Shown here piece by piece: positions 1 through 7,896 of a stretch of 64,000 bases of DNA (position 1 is the first letter of the stretch; every line of letters begins with the position of its first letter). The stretch is from JBBSBL01 sp038251325 (lineage in GTDB: Bacteria > Actinomycetota > Thermoleophilia > Solirubrobacterales > Solirubrobacteraceae), in assembly GCA_038251325.1 (NCBI GenBank), contig JBBSBL010000002.1:26691-90690 (forward strand), in the 5' to 3' direction. The notes under the pieces are model-generated. The model saw only the letters and a list, made by a program, of their open reading frames with translations. It did not search any database and was not told the origin of the DNA. The position numbers were made by a program, and so were the translations under genes.

Positions 1-215
1 TCCACCGCCGGCTCGGCGCCGTCGAGCATCCCGCGCAGCCCGTCCTTCTTCTCCTCGGTGGAGAAGTAGGGCGAGAAGAAGAAGAGCGAGAGGTCGCGAT
101 CGGAGTCGAGCGCGTCCGCGACCTGGCCCAGCTGCTCCCGCGTCTCGTCGAGCTTCCCCTGCTCGGAGGCGACCTCGAAGAGCGCGCGCGCGTAGACCTC
201 GGCGATCTGCTCCAT
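1..215 (-). CDS. atpH: ATP synthase delta subunit, 3' part beyond window
   Basis: First 71 residues of the delta subunit of the F1Fo ATP synthase, the stalk protein that ties the F1 head to the b subunits. The N-terminus MEQIAEVYARALFEVASEQG carries the typical opening of the family (Y-A-x-A-L-F-x-x-A), followed by a helical stretch with F-F-F-S-P. The ATG at 215 lies two bases after the stop of atpF, so it is part of the atp operon read leftwards. The rest of the gene, and presumably atpA, atpG, atpD and atpC, lies outside the window. Confidence 0.93.
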   Translation of the reverse strand, partial: MEQIAEVYARALFEVASEQGKLDETREQLGQVADALDSDRDLSLFFFSPYFSTEEKKDGLRGMLDGAEPAV

Positions 216-217
216 GG

Positions 218-769
218 CTAGTTACGGTGCTCCCCGGAGAGCGTGGTGAAGTCGAGCTCGGAGAGCGCCTCCTCCACCAGCCGCCGCTGGTCGCCCTCGT
301 CGAGCGACTTGCGGGTGACCTTCTCGGTCGCGGCGATCGTGAGGTCGGCGACCTCGCGGCGGATCTCGCCGATCGCCCGCCGCGTCTCGGCCTCGATGTC
401 GCGGCGGGTCTGGTCCATGAGCTCCTCCCGCTGGGTGCGGGCGGCCTCGCGCGAGTCCTTCTCGGTCTGCTCCCCCGCCTTGTTCGCCCGCGCGACGATG
501 TCGTCCGCCTGCGCCCGCGCCTCGGCCAGCCGCTCGCGGTAGTCGGCGAGGAGCTTGTCGGCCTCCTGGCGGGTGCGCTCGGCCGCGTCGATCGACTCCT
601 CGATCGCCGTCTGCCGGCGATCCAGCGCGTCCTGGATCCGCGGGAACGCGTAGCGCCGCAGGATGTAGAGGGTGATCCCGAAGGCGAGCAGCGTCCAGAT
701 CATCAGCCCGACGCCGGGCGTGACGAGGAAGTTGCCGCTCTCCTCCTTGGCTGCGGTGACCAGGGGCAT
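218..769 (-). CDS. atpF: ATP synthase b subunit
   Basis: 183-residue b subunit, the peripheral stator stalk of the membrane ATP synthase. One N-terminal membrane helix (about residues 20-38, GLMIWTLLAFGITLYIL) is followed by a long charged alpha-helical region (about 45-165) rich in E, R, A and Q, as expected for the coiled-coil stalk. Length and layout are normal for the family. It lies between atpE (3 bases away) and atpH (2 bases away), in canonical order, and is probably translated from the same transcript. Confidence 0.95.
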   Translation of the reverse strand: MPLVTAAKEESGNFLVTPGVGLMIWTLLAFGITLYILRRYAFPRIQDALDRRQTAIEESIDAAERTRQEADKLLADYRERLAEARAQADDIVARANKAGEQTEKDSREAARTQREELMDQTRRDIEAETRRAIGEIRREVADLTIAATEKVTRKSLDEGDQRRLVEEALSELDFTTLSGEHRN

Positions 770-772
770 GCG

Positions 773-1057
773 CTAGGAGAGAAAGAAGGCGATGAGCCCG
801 AAGATGAACGCGTAGAAGACGATCGCCTCGGTCAGCGCGAAGCCGAGCCACTGGATCGAGGTGATCTCGTCGCGCATCTCCGGCTGGCGGGTCACCGACT
901 CGATGACCTTGCCGAAGATGTAGCCGACGCCGATGCCCGGGCCGATGGTGCCGAGGCCGGCGCCGACGCCGAGGGCGATGGCCTTGAGGCCCTTGCGGCC
1001 GACGGCCTCGTTCTCCGCGACGCTGGCGGCGAGTTGGGTGACGATGGAGAGGTCCAC
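773..1057 (-). CDS. atpE: ATP synthase c subunit (proteolipid ring)
   Basis: 94-residue c subunit. Two membrane helices are separated by the polar loop containing R-Q-P-E (residues 57-60). Helix 1 carries the glycine-rich packing motif GVGAGLGTIGPGIGVG (30-45). The ion-binding carboxylate is Glu77 in FALTEAIVFYAF. The residue after Glu77 is Ala, not the Ser or Thr of sodium-binding rings, so proton coupling is the better inference. The protein has a somewhat long N-terminal segment (about 20 residues) before helix 1. Confidence 0.96.
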   Translation of the reverse strand: MDLSIVTQLAASVAENEAVGRKGLKAIALGVGAGLGTIGPGIGVGYIFGKVIESVTRQPEMRDEITSIQWLGFALTEAIVFYAFIFGLIAFFLS

Positions 1058-1099
1058 GGTGGTGTCAGCTCCTCCTGGGGGCGCTGTGGGGGGTCAAGG

Positions 1100-1987
1100 T
1101 CAATGCGCGGCGACGGCGCCGCCGAAGTAGATGGACGAGAGGGTCGCGAAGATGAAGGCCTGGAGGGTGGCCACCAGGCCCACCTCGAAGATGTAGAAGG
1201 CGATCGCCATCGGCAGCGTGAAGATCCCGAGGACCGCCGTCCCGAGCAGGACGACGAGGCCACCGCCCATGAAGAGGATCAGCAGGTGGCCGGCGAGGAT
1301 GTTCGCGAAGAGCCGGACGGACAGCGAGACGATCCGGACGAAGTGCGAGATGACCTCAATGAAGAAGATCGGGATCGCGGCGGGGCCGGTGACGCCGGCG
1401 GGGACCCAGCTCTTGAGATAGCCGACGAGGCCCTGCTCGCGGATCCCGATGAAGTGGTAGCTGAACCAGACCATCAGGGTCAGGACGAGCGGCACGGCGA
1501 GGTTCGCGGTGGCGGCGTAGAGCGCGAAGGTCGGCACCTGCAGCCCGAAGATGTTCATCTTGTGCTCGGTGTTGACCGGCAGCGGGATGTAGCCGAGGAT
1601 GTTCGAGAACCAGATGAAGAGGAAGAGCGTGGCCACGAAGGCGAACCAGCGCTTCGCGGTCCTGGGGTCCATGTTGCCGCCGGCGATGTTGTCGCGCATG
1701 AAGACGTATGCGGCCTCGACCGCCGTCTGGACCCGGTTGGGCTTGGCCTGCATGCGGTTGGCGACGTAGAGCATCGCGCCGACCGTGAACGCGCAGGTCA
1801 GGACGACGTAGAGCACGCCCTTGTTCACCGAGAGGTCGATCCCGCCGATCTTGATCGGGATCCACGGATCGAGCTTGAACTCGTTCTGCGGCTTGAAGTT
1901 CTCGTTGATCTGGATCGCCCCCGCGCCCGCCGGGGAGGCGAGCAGGAGGACGACGGGCGCCGTCGCGGCGAGGATCCGGGCCCTCAC
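1100..1987 (-). CDS. atpB: ATP synthase a subunit
   Basis: 295-residue a subunit, the stator half-channel for proton translocation. The essential arginine lies in SLSVRLFANILAGH near residue 240, in the conserved helix that faces the c ring, and the C-terminal helices end in YIFEVGLVATLQAFIFATL. I chose GTG at 1987 because it overlaps the atpI stop as GTGA; a longer open frame upstream overlaps atpI completely. The N-terminus (RILAATAPVVLLLASPAGAGA) looks like a signal peptide, seen in some a subunits. It sits in canonical order between atpI and atpE. Confidence 0.94.
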   Translation of the reverse strand: MRARILAATAPVVLLLASPAGAGAIQINENFKPQNEFKLDPWIPIKIGGIDLSVNKGVLYVVLTCAFTVGAMLYVANRMQAKPNRVQTAVEAAYVFMRDNIAGGNMDPRTAKRWFAFVATLFLFIWFSNILGYIPLPVNTEHKMNIFGLQVPTFALYAATANLAVPLVLTLMVWFSYHFIGIREQGLVGYLKSWVPAGVTGPAAIPIFFIEVISHFVRIVSLSVRLFANILAGHLLILFMGGGLVVLLGTAVLGIFTLPMAIAFYIFEVGLVATLQAFIFATLSSIYFGGAVAAH

Positions 1988-2352
1988 GACGGACGCTCCG
2001 TCTCGAAGGGGCGCAGGATCATGTTGACGGTGAAGTAGACGGTGAAGAGCGCGATGGAGAGGACGGCGGCGGCGAGCCCGGCCTGGGACGAGGAGGCCGT
2101 CCCGACGGCGAAGATCGTAAGGGCTACGAGCCAGCCACGTCCGATCATGGATCCGGTGAGGATCCCGACGAGGACGCGGGGGTCCTCCGAGGCCGTCGCC
2201 TTGCGGGTCGCCCACACCTGGATGCCGCGCTGGGCGACCCACGCGGCGGCCGCGGCGCCCCAGCCGGCCAGCGGCCAGCCGGCGAGCAGGAACACGGGGA
2301 GCGAGAGGGCGAGGACGATGATGTCCAGCCAGCGCAGGACGGTGATCGTCAT
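1984..2352 (-). CDS. atpI: AtpI-like membrane protein of the atp operon
   Basis: 122-residue protein with about four hydrophobic segments (IIVLALSLPVFLLAGWPL, then WGAAAAAWVAQ, the region around GRGWLVALTIFAV, and LAAAVLSIALFTVYFTVNMIL). It sits immediately before atpB and overlaps it by four bases, the place of atpI, whose product assists c-ring assembly or ion handling in other bacteria. Sequence similarity to AtpI cannot be judged by eye, so the name rests on topology and position. The ATG at 2352 is preferred: it follows the atpZ stop by four bases, whereas a longer form would overlap atpZ. Confidence 0.7.
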   Translation of the reverse strand: MTITVLRWLDIIVLALSLPVFLLAGWPLAGWGAAAAAWVAQRGIQVWATRKATASEDPRVLVGILTGSMIGRGWLVALTIFAVGTASSSQAGLAAAVLSIALFTVYFTVNMILRPFETERPS

Positions 2353-2356
2353 CGAG

Positions 2357-2554
2357 TCAGAGGCGCCTATAGCGTGCGATGACAAGAGCCACCCCCGCGA
2401 CGGCGCCCACGAAGACCCCGCCGATCACGAACGGCCCCACGCTGCCGAGCAGCGCTCCGACGCCCCCCGCGATCGCCGCGCAGAGCACGATCGTCGCGAC
2501 CAGCGTGTAGCCGGCGGTCGCGCCGGAGCGCGAGCCGGGGCGCTCGGGGCTCAT
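2357..2554 (-). CDS. AtpZ/AtpI-family small membrane protein
   Basis: 65-residue protein with two membrane helices (YTLVATIVLCAAIAGGVGALL and PFVIGGVFVGAVAGVALVIA) and a basic C-terminus R-Y-R-R-L. This is the size and layout of the AtpZ/Q family (often annotated as putative F0F1-ATPase subunit), usually first in actinobacterial atp operons. ATG 2554 is the first start downstream of the promoter at 2676-2705 that gives a compact product; an upstream in-frame extension would be proline-rich and unlike the family. Confidence 0.75.
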   Translation of the reverse strand: MSPERPGSRSGATAGYTLVATIVLCAAIAGGVGALLGSVGPFVIGGVFVGAVAGVALVIARYRRL

Positions 2555-2606
2555 CGGTGGCGGGGCGGGGGTCGGGCATGCGATCACGCCGCCATCAGAA
2601 CGCGAA

Positions 2607-2627
2607 CGCCCGCGAGAATCGCGGGCG
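2607..2627 (-). other. Hairpin in the atp operon leader
   Basis: Perfect 8-bp inverted repeat CGCCCGCG / CGCGGGCG (2607-2614 and 2620-2627) with a 5-base loop, lying in the roughly 115-base untranslated leader between the atp promoter and atpZ. No run of T follows, so it is not an obvious terminator. It may protect or regulate the operon mRNA; that is inference only. Confidence 0.4.
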
Positions 2628-2675
2628 ACACGGGCGCCGGAGGGGACATCACAGGCGCCGATGGCGGTCCGGGTG

Positions 2676-2705
2676 AGTATATGGAACCGGGGGGGTTTGT
2701 AACAA
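2676..2705 (-). promoter_or_regulatory. Probable sigma-70 promoter of the atp operon
   Basis: On the minus strand, TTGTTA (2700-2705) and TATACT (2676-2681) are separated by 18 bases. This AT-rich stretch stands out in a very GC-rich region and lies about 120 bases before atpZ. The predicted start of transcription is near 2669. The same AT-rich block also precedes the divergent aminotransferase gene, so it may serve both directions. Confidence 0.65.
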
Positions 2706-2843
2706 CTTTGTGACAGTGGGCGCGAGGGGCTCGTGCTCCGGCCGGGCCAAGCACTCGCGGCGATTCGCGCCCTCGCGCTCGGGCGCGCGGGACTATCGTC
2801 GGGCCGAGCGGCTGACACCCCCTCGAACCCGGAGAGCGACGGC

Positions 2844-4118
2844 ATGAGCGCGGCCACCCCCACGACGAGCTTCTGGCACCCGTTCGCGAACATGGCGTCG
2901 CTCTCGCGTGACGGGGCGGTGACCATCGTCCGGGGCGAGGGGGCGACGGTGTGGGACGACCGGGGCACCGCGTACCTCGATGCGATGGCCAGCCTCTGGT
3001 ACTGCAACGTCGGCCACGGTCGGGTCGAGCTGGCGGACGTCGCCGCCGAGCAGATCCGGGCCCTCGCCGCCTACCAGACCTTCGAGCGCTACACCTCGCC
3101 CGCGGTGGAGGCGCTGACCGCCAAGGTCGCGGAGCTGTCCCCCATGCCCGACACCAAGGTCTTCCTCACCTCCGGCGGGTCGGAGTCGGTGGACACCGCG
3201 GCGAAGCTCGCGCGCTCCTACTGGCGCGCGGTCGGGAAGCCCGAGAAGCAGGTGCTCGTGTCCCGCCAGCACGCCTACCACGGGATGAACGCCTACGGCA
3301 CCTCGCTGGCCGGCATCCCCGCGAACCTGGAGTCCTTCCACCCGCTCGTCGAGTCCGTCGAGCACGTCGCCTGGGACGACGCCGGTGCGCTGGCGGCGGC
3401 CATCGACCGGCGCGGCGCCGAGACCGTGGCCGCCTTCTTCTGCGAGCCGGTGATCGGGGCCGGCGGCGTCATCTCGCCGCCCGAGGGCTACCTGGCGGAG
3501 GTCGAGGCGATCTGCCGCGAGCGCGACGTGCTCTTCGTCGCCGACGAGGTCGTGACGGCGTTCGGGCGACTCGGCACGTGGTTCGCCTCGGGCCGCTACG
3601 AGCTGCGGCCGGACATGATCACCACGGCGAAGGGCCTGACCTCCGGCTACGCGCCGCTCGGCGCCGTGCTCGTCGGCGAGCGCGTCGCGGAGCCCTACTG
3701 GCGGGAGGGCGCGGCGGAGATCTTCCGCCACGGGTACACCTACTCGGGCCACACCGCCTCGTGCGCGGTCGGGCTGGCCAACCTCGAGATCGTCGAGCGC
3801 GAGGGGCTCGTCGAGCGCGTCGCGGCGCTCGAGCCGGTGCTCGCGGCGGCGCTGCATCCGCTCGCCGAGCACGAGCTCGTGGCCGAGGTCCGCGCGGGCG
3901 TCGGGTTGCTCGGGGCGGTCGAGCTCACCCCGGAGGCGCTCGAGGCGGGGCTGCTCCAGCCGGTGGTCGACGCGCTGCGCGAGCGCGGCGTGCTCTCGCG
4001 CGGGGTGCGCGGGGTCGCGCTACAGTTCTCCCCGGCCTTCGTGGTCACCGAGGACGAGATCGCCCGGATGGCCTCGGCCACCGGCGAGGCGCTGAACGCG
4101 GTGGCGGTGGCGGCGTAG
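2844..4118 (+). CDS. Class-III PLP-dependent aminotransferase
   Basis: 424-residue fold-type I enzyme of the class-III (omega) aminotransferase family, which moves an amino group from omega-amino acids, diamines or similar donors to a keto acid. Visible marks: the aromatic entry SFWHPFANMA, the substrate region MASLWYCNVGHG, G-G-S-E-S at about 110, the PLP aspartate in FVADEVVTAFGR, and the Schiff-base lysine in MITTAKGLTSGYAPLGA. The start at 2844 has GGAGAG seven bases upstream; an earlier in-frame ATG at 2733 would add an unconserved leader. The substrate cannot be told from the sequence. Confidence 0.88.
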   Translation: MSAATPTTSFWHPFANMASLSRDGAVTIVRGEGATVWDDRGTAYLDAMASLWYCNVGHGRVELADVAAEQIRALAAYQTFERYTSPAVEALTAKVAELSPMPDTKVFLTSGGSESVDTAAKLARSYWRAVGKPEKQVLVSRQHAYHGMNAYGTSLAGIPANLESFHPLVESVEHVAWDDAGALAAAIDRRGAETVAAFFCEPVIGAGGVISPPEGYLAEVEAICRERDVLFVADEVVTAFGRLGTWFASGRYELRPDMITTAKGLTSGYAPLGAVLVGERVAEPYWREGAAEIFRHGYTYSGHTASCAVGLANLEIVEREGLVERVAALEPVLAAALHPLAEHELVAEVRAGVGLLGAVELTPEALEAGLLQPVVDALRERGVLSRGVRGVALQFSPAFVVTEDEIARMASATGEALNAVAVAA

Positions 4119-4158
4119 GGGCCGGGAGGCTCGGGCCGGCGACCGCCTACGCGCTGGA

Positions 4159-4204
4159 GCGACCGCCCTTCCCTGCGCCGTTTGCCGCGGAGGGCGATGG
4201 TCGC
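4159..4204. terminator. Long imperfect hairpin between convergent genes
   Basis: GCGACC (4159-4164) pairs with GGTCGC (4199-4204), and inside it GCCC and TCC pair with GGA and GGGC around a loop centred on GCGCCGTTTGCC. It lies between the end of the aminotransferase gene and the end of the convergent DoxX-like gene, so it could serve as a bidirectional terminator. There is no T-run on either side. Confidence 0.45.
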
Positions 4205-4239
4205 GCGGCCGTCGCAAGCGTGCCGCCGCGCCGCCGCCC

Positions 4240-4602
4240 CTACCGCGTGCCGCGCCAGGTCAGCGCGGCGAAGGCGAACTGGAAGGGGAGCCGCGCCCAG
4301 AGCACGGCGGCCGGGATCTGCGGGTAGCGCTCGGGGTGCAGCGCCATCTGGACGTTCGCCGGGTAGACCGCGGCCAGCGTGGCCAGCAGCCACCAGCGCG
4401 CGCCGCGTCGCGTGGTCTCGGGGAACACGGCGAGGCCCCCGCCGAGCTCGGCCACGCCGCTCCAGAACACCGCCTCGCGCTTCCAGCGTTCGATCGAGTG
4501 CGGCACGATCCCCTCGTAGGGCTTCGGCATCACGAAGTGGAGGATCCCGGCCGTGCTCCAGACGAGCACGGTGGCGAGACGGGCGCGGGGCAGGCGGCTC
4601 AC
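4240..4602 (-). CDS. DoxX-like membrane protein
   Basis: 120-residue protein with four hydrophobic segments. It matches the small DoxX/DoxD-like family by size and by the pattern AGILHFVMPKPYEGIVP near the N-terminus, the AVFWSGVAELGGGLAVF helix and the ANVQMALHPERYPQIP loop, which is common in uncharacterised family members. The function of such proteins is mostly unknown; some associate with oxidoreductases. GTG 4602 is chosen because it gives the expected length and follows the cupin gene by 31 bases. Likely co-transcribed with that cupin. Confidence 0.75.
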   Translation of the reverse strand: MSRLPRARLATVLVWSTAGILHFVMPKPYEGIVPHSIERWKREAVFWSGVAELGGGLAVFPETTRRGARWWLLATLAAVYPANVQMALHPERYPQIPAAVLWARLPFQFAFAALTWRGTR

Positions 4603-4633
4603 TCGCCGAGTGTATGCAGCGCGGTCGCCCGGC

Positions 4634-4999
4634 TCACCGGCCGGTGAGGATCGTGTCGTCGTGCGCGTAGGCCGGCGCGCAGCAGCAGAGGAGGTGCAGC
4701 GTCGCCTCGCCCGTGTTCCAGAGCTTGTGGGGCACGCCCGGCGGGATGACCACGCAGTCCCCGGCGCGCAGCTCGTGCTCCTCCTCGCCGAGCCGCAGGC
4801 GACCGGACCCCGCGGTGACGTGGTACAGCTCCTCGGCGACCGGGTGGTGATGCTCGTCGGTCTCACCACCCGGCGGCAGCGTGGCCTCGGCGAGGCTCTG
4901 GCTCCGCGCCGCGGTCCACGCCGGATGGGCGAGCTCGCGGATCGTCGAGCCGTCCTTGGTGGTGAACGGCTCGACCGTGTCGAGGTTGGCGATCTGCAC
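4634..4999 (-). CDS. Single-domain cupin protein
   Basis: 121-residue cupin. Motif 1 is visible as GGETDEHHHPVAEELYHVTA (three histidines and a glutamate for metal binding) and motif 2 as GDCVVIPPGVPHKLWN. Both are complete, so it probably binds a metal ion such as Mn, Fe or Zn. Function is not fixed: small cupins include isomerases, dioxygenases and sensors. An odd point is three cysteines in a row (LLCCCAPAY) near residue 107. It is followed by the DoxX-like gene and may share a transcript with it. Confidence 0.85.
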   Translation of the reverse strand: MQIANLDTVEPFTTKDGSTIRELAHPAWTAARSQSLAEATLPPGGETDEHHHPVAEELYHVTAGSGRLRLGEEEHELRAGDCVVIPPGVPHKLWNTGEATLHLLCCCAPAYAHDDTILTGR

Positions 5000-5042
5000 G
5001 CCCCGACCGTATCGCGCCCCCGCCGACCGCGGCCGGCCGCCG

Positions 5043-5942
5043 CTACGCCGCGACGCCGAGCCCGACCCCGATCACCTTGAGCCGCCGGCTCAGCGCGGTG
5101 AAGGCGAACTCGTTGACCTCGGCCGAGCTGCGACCGAGCAGCGTCCACTCGCCCGCCGGGTCCTTACCCGCCGGCACGAGCACACCCTGGGCGATCGGCA
5201 GCAGCTCCATCAGCCGCTCCTCGATCCGGCGGGCGTGCGCCGGGTCCTTCGCCTTCTGCTTGAGGAACCACGTGCCGTAGGCGACGTGGCGATGCTCGTC
5301 CTGGCTGATCCGGCGGAAGCCCTCCAGGAAGCCGGGCAGGATGTCGCGCTCCTCGAAGGTCAGCGTCATGAAGTTCTGGCCGGTCAAGGCCAGGGTGCCC
5401 TCGATGACCATGTGGTAGGTGACGACGAAGTCGATCTTCGCCTCGATGTCGCCCGGGTCGGCGATCAGCCGCTCGCCGGCCGCCACCAGGCGGCGATCGA
5501 ACAGCTCGACGAAGGCGTCGTTGAGGTCGTGGCGGACGCGGTCGAGCCGGTCGTCGATCGAGCCGTCATAGCCGAGCACATGCTCGTAGAAGCGGTTGAA
5601 GTGCTGGACGTGGCGGGCCTCGTCGACCTGCTGGGTGGCGAGGAACGCCTCCTCGGCCTGGTCCTCATAGGCCATCACGAGCCCGGAGAACTGGGTCGTC
5701 ACCCGCTCCTCCCCCACGAAGAACGAGGACAGCGACCAGATCATGTCGTCGCGCTCGGCATCCGGCACGGCGAGCCAGTCCTCGCGGTCGCGGGTGAACT
5801 CGATCGCGTGTGCCGACCACGGCTGGCGCTCCCACAGCTCGTAGAGCTGCTGCGGCGCCATGAGCTTGACCTTCGAGAGCTGGGACTCGTCGCTGATCGT
5901 GGCGACGTCGCCCTGGCGGGTGAGGTCGAGGAGCGTGGGCAT
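5043..5942 (-). CDS. R2-like ligand-binding oxidase (R2lox)
   Basis: 299-residue ferritin-like di-metal protein related to ribonucleotide reductase R2 but of the R2lox type, which holds a Mn/Fe site and a fatty-acid-like ligand. Metal ligands can be read as Glu78 (GEERV), Glu108 and His111 (VDEARH), Glu181 (MVIEG), Glu216 and His219 (DEHRH). Val81 and Tyr176 sit exactly where R2lox proteins make their Val-Tyr ether cross-link (E-E-R-V and Y-H-M-V-I-E, as Val71 and Tyr162 of mycobacterial Rv0233). No nrdA neighbour is present, which fits an oxidase rather than a reductase subunit. GGAGG lies 7-8 bases before ATG 5942. Divergent from the TetR gene. Confidence 0.85.
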   Translation of the reverse strand: MPTLLDLTRQGDVATISDESQLSKVKLMAPQQLYELWERQPWSAHAIEFTRDREDWLAVPDAERDDMIWSLSSFFVGEERVTTQFSGLVMAYEDQAEEAFLATQQVDEARHVQHFNRFYEHVLGYDGSIDDRLDRVRHDLNDAFVELFDRRLVAAGERLIADPGDIEAKIDFVVTYHMVIEGTLALTGQNFMTLTFEERDILPGFLEGFRRISQDEHRHVAYGTWFLKQKAKDPAHARRIEERLMELLPIAQGVLVPAGKDPAGEWTLLGRSSAEVNEFAFTALSRRLKVIGVGLGVAA

Positions 5943-5995
5943 GCGTGGGCCTCCGGAGGCGCTGGGCTGGCGGTCGCGGTCAGGATGGCATAGGC

Positions 5996-6010
5996 TTGAC
6001 ACTGTGTCAA
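5996..6010. promoter_or_regulatory. Perfect palindrome, probable TetR operator
   Basis: TTGACAC-T-GTGTCAA is a perfect 15-base palindrome in the 93-base gap between the R2lox gene and the TetR gene. It contains a consensus-like -35 hexamer TTGACA on both strands, so a bound repressor would block both divergent promoters. A -10-like CCGATA sits 17 bases downstream on the plus strand (6019-6024). Confidence 0.75.
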
Positions 6011-6035
6011 ACACTCCGCCGATACGCTCGCGATC

Positions 6036-6656
6036 ATGGCCTCCCTGAGCCGCCGCACCGAGCCGCAGAGCGCCCGCCGGGCGCAGATCGAGCGCAGCGT
6101 GATCGAGGCGACCCAGCGACTGCTCGCCGACGGAACCTCCTACGCCGAGCTGAACGTCGAGCGGATCGCCACCGAGGCGGGGATCTCCCGGACGGCGTTC
6201 TACTTCTACTTCCGCGACAAGCGCGAGCTGCTGATGCGGGTCACCGAGGACGTGGCCGCGCAGCTCGAGGACGAGGCGCTGGGCTGGCTGGAGGGCCGCG
6301 CCGGGCCTGAGGAGCTGGCTCCCGCGCTGGCCCGGATCGTCGGGATCCACCGCGAGCACGGCCCCGCGCTCCGAGCCGTGGTGGAGACGTCGGCCTACGA
6401 TGAGGAGGTCGCCGGCTTCTGGCGCGAGCTCATCGGCCGCTTCGTGACCCGGACGACGGCACGCATCCAAGAGGAGCAGGCGGGCGGGCGGGCGCTCACC
6501 GGGATCCCGCCCCAGCCGACCGCGTTCGCGCTGTGCTGGATGACCGAGCGGACCTGTTACCAGAGCCTCGTCCAGGGCCAGCTGCTCGGTGACGCGCTGG
6601 CGGAGGCCCTCGCCGCGGTCTGGACGGGCACGATCTACGGGCGCGCGAGCCGCTAG
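6036..6656 (+). CDS. TetR-family transcriptional regulator
   Basis: 206-residue repressor. The N-terminal helix-turn-helix runs from about residue 15 to 65, with the usual ERIATEAGISRTAFYFYFRDK recognition region. The C-terminal two-thirds is helical and would hold a ligand pocket. It is transcribed away from the R2lox gene, with a perfect palindrome between them, so it most likely represses R2lox and itself until a lipid-like ligand binds. Its TAG stop shares the sequence CTAG with the stop of the convergent wecA-like gene. Confidence 0.9.
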   Translation: MASLSRRTEPQSARRAQIERSVIEATQRLLADGTSYAELNVERIATEAGISRTAFYFYFRDKRELLMRVTEDVAAQLEDEALGWLEGRAGPEELAPALARIVGIHREHGPALRAVVETSAYDEEVAGFWRELIGRFVTRTTARIQEEQAGGRALTGIPPQPTAFALCWMTERTCYQSLVQGQLLGDALAEALAAVWTGTIYGRASR

Positions 6657-7819
6657 CGGGGCGGCACCGCCTCCCACTCGCCCGTCTCGATCTCCCGGCG
6701 CACCTCGCGGTCGATCTCGTGCTCGGAGGTGTCGGGCTCCGCGCTGCGCAGCTGCCACGTCCGCAGCCGGCGGAACTTGAGGATCTCCAGCGTCGCCACC
6801 ACGTAGACGCTCGTGGCCATCGCGCCGAGCAGCAGCAGGCCCATGAGGATCGACCAACCGATCCGGAAGTGGCCCGCGTGGTCGGAATAGGGCACGAACC
6901 GCAGCGCGACCGCGACGCCGGACAGCGCCGCCGTCCAGCCGTAGAGATAGGCGACGGTCCGCCGCGGCGAGAACCCGATGCGCGCGAAGCGGTGGTGGAA
7001 GTGGTTCGCGTCGGCCTCGTAGACCTTGCGCCGGTACTTGATCCGCTTGGCCACGACGAAGCCGGTGTCGAGGATCGGGACGGCGAGCACGACGAGCGGC
7101 ACGATGAGCGCGATCACGGCGTTCGTCTTGAGCGTGCCCTGCACCGCCGCGGCGCCGAGCAGGAGACCGAGGACGTTCGCGCCGGTGTCGCCCATGAAGA
7201 TCGACGCCGGAGGGAAGTTGTGCCACAGGAAGCCGAGCGCCGCCCCCGCCGTGAGCGCCGCCAGCACCCCGGCCGCGGTGCGTGAGAGGTCGAAGGCGAT
7301 GATCGAGAAGGCGATCGCGCTGATCCCGCAGACGCCGGCGGCGAGGCCGTCCACGCCGTCGCAGAGGTTGACGACGTTCATCAGCGCCACCAGCCCGATG
7401 ACGGTCAGCGGGCCGCCGACGCCATGGAGATCGATCGGGCCGAGGAACGGGAGCGTGATGTTGTCGACCTGGACGCCGCTCAGCACCACGACGAGCGCGG
7501 CGGCCACCTGGCCCAGGAGCTTCCACTGCGGGGCGAGGTCGACGACGTCGTCGACGGCCATCACCGCGGCGATGATCGCCGCGCCGGCGAGGATGCCGCG
7601 GGTCTCGCCGTCCCACGGCAGGAAGAGCACCCCGGACAGCAGCGCGGCGGCGAGGATGGCCAGGCCGCCGAGCCGCGGCGTCGGGCGGTCGGACAGGCCG
7701 CGGGCGCGCGGCTGGTCCACGGCCCCGAGCCGCGTGGCGAGCCGCGCGGCGAGCGGGGTCAGCAGCGCCGACGTGGCGCCCGCGACGAGGAAGGCGTAGA
7801 GGGCGTCGAGCTCGGACAT
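6653..7819 (-). CDS. Undecaprenyl-phosphate GlcNAc-1-phosphate transferase (WecA/TagO type)
   Basis: 388-residue polytopic membrane enzyme that moves a sugar phosphate from a UDP-sugar to undecaprenyl phosphate, the first step of many cell-wall glycopolymers. Landmarks: MAVDDVVDLAPQWKLLGQ (metal-binding Asp pair), NVVNLCDGVDGLAAG, the GDTGANVLG loop, and the ANHFHHRF histidine motif of the WecA branch (absent from MraY). About 10-11 hydrophobic segments are followed by an acidic cytoplasmic tail. ATG 7819 has GGAG four bases upstream; an ATG at 7840 is a less favoured alternative. It follows glyA in the same direction. Confidence 0.9.
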   Translation of the reverse strand: MSELDALYAFLVAGATSALLTPLAARLATRLGAVDQPRARGLSDRPTPRLGGLAILAAALLSGVLFLPWDGETRGILAGAAIIAAVMAVDDVVDLAPQWKLLGQVAAALVVVLSGVQVDNITLPFLGPIDLHGVGGPLTVIGLVALMNVVNLCDGVDGLAAGVCGISAIAFSIIAFDLSRTAAGVLAALTAGAALGFLWHNFPPASIFMGDTGANVLGLLLGAAAVQGTLKTNAVIALIVPLVVLAVPILDTGFVVAKRIKYRRKVYEADANHFHHRFARIGFSPRRTVAYLYGWTAALSGVAVALRFVPYSDHAGHFRIGWSILMGLLLLGAMATSVYVVATLEILKFRRLRTWQLRSAEPDTSEHEIDREVRREIETGEWEAVPPR

Positions 7820-7896
7820 CGCGCTCCGGCGGCGAAGCATGGCAGCCGCCGCCGACCGCGCCGCGCCCCGGCCGGCGGCGCGCGGCGGCCGACCGG

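Noticed and set aside
5043..5942. Class-I ribonucleotide reductase beta subunit (nrdB/nrdF)
   Set aside because: The Val81/Tyr176 cross-link pair of R2lox is present and no nrdA/nrdE gene is nearby.
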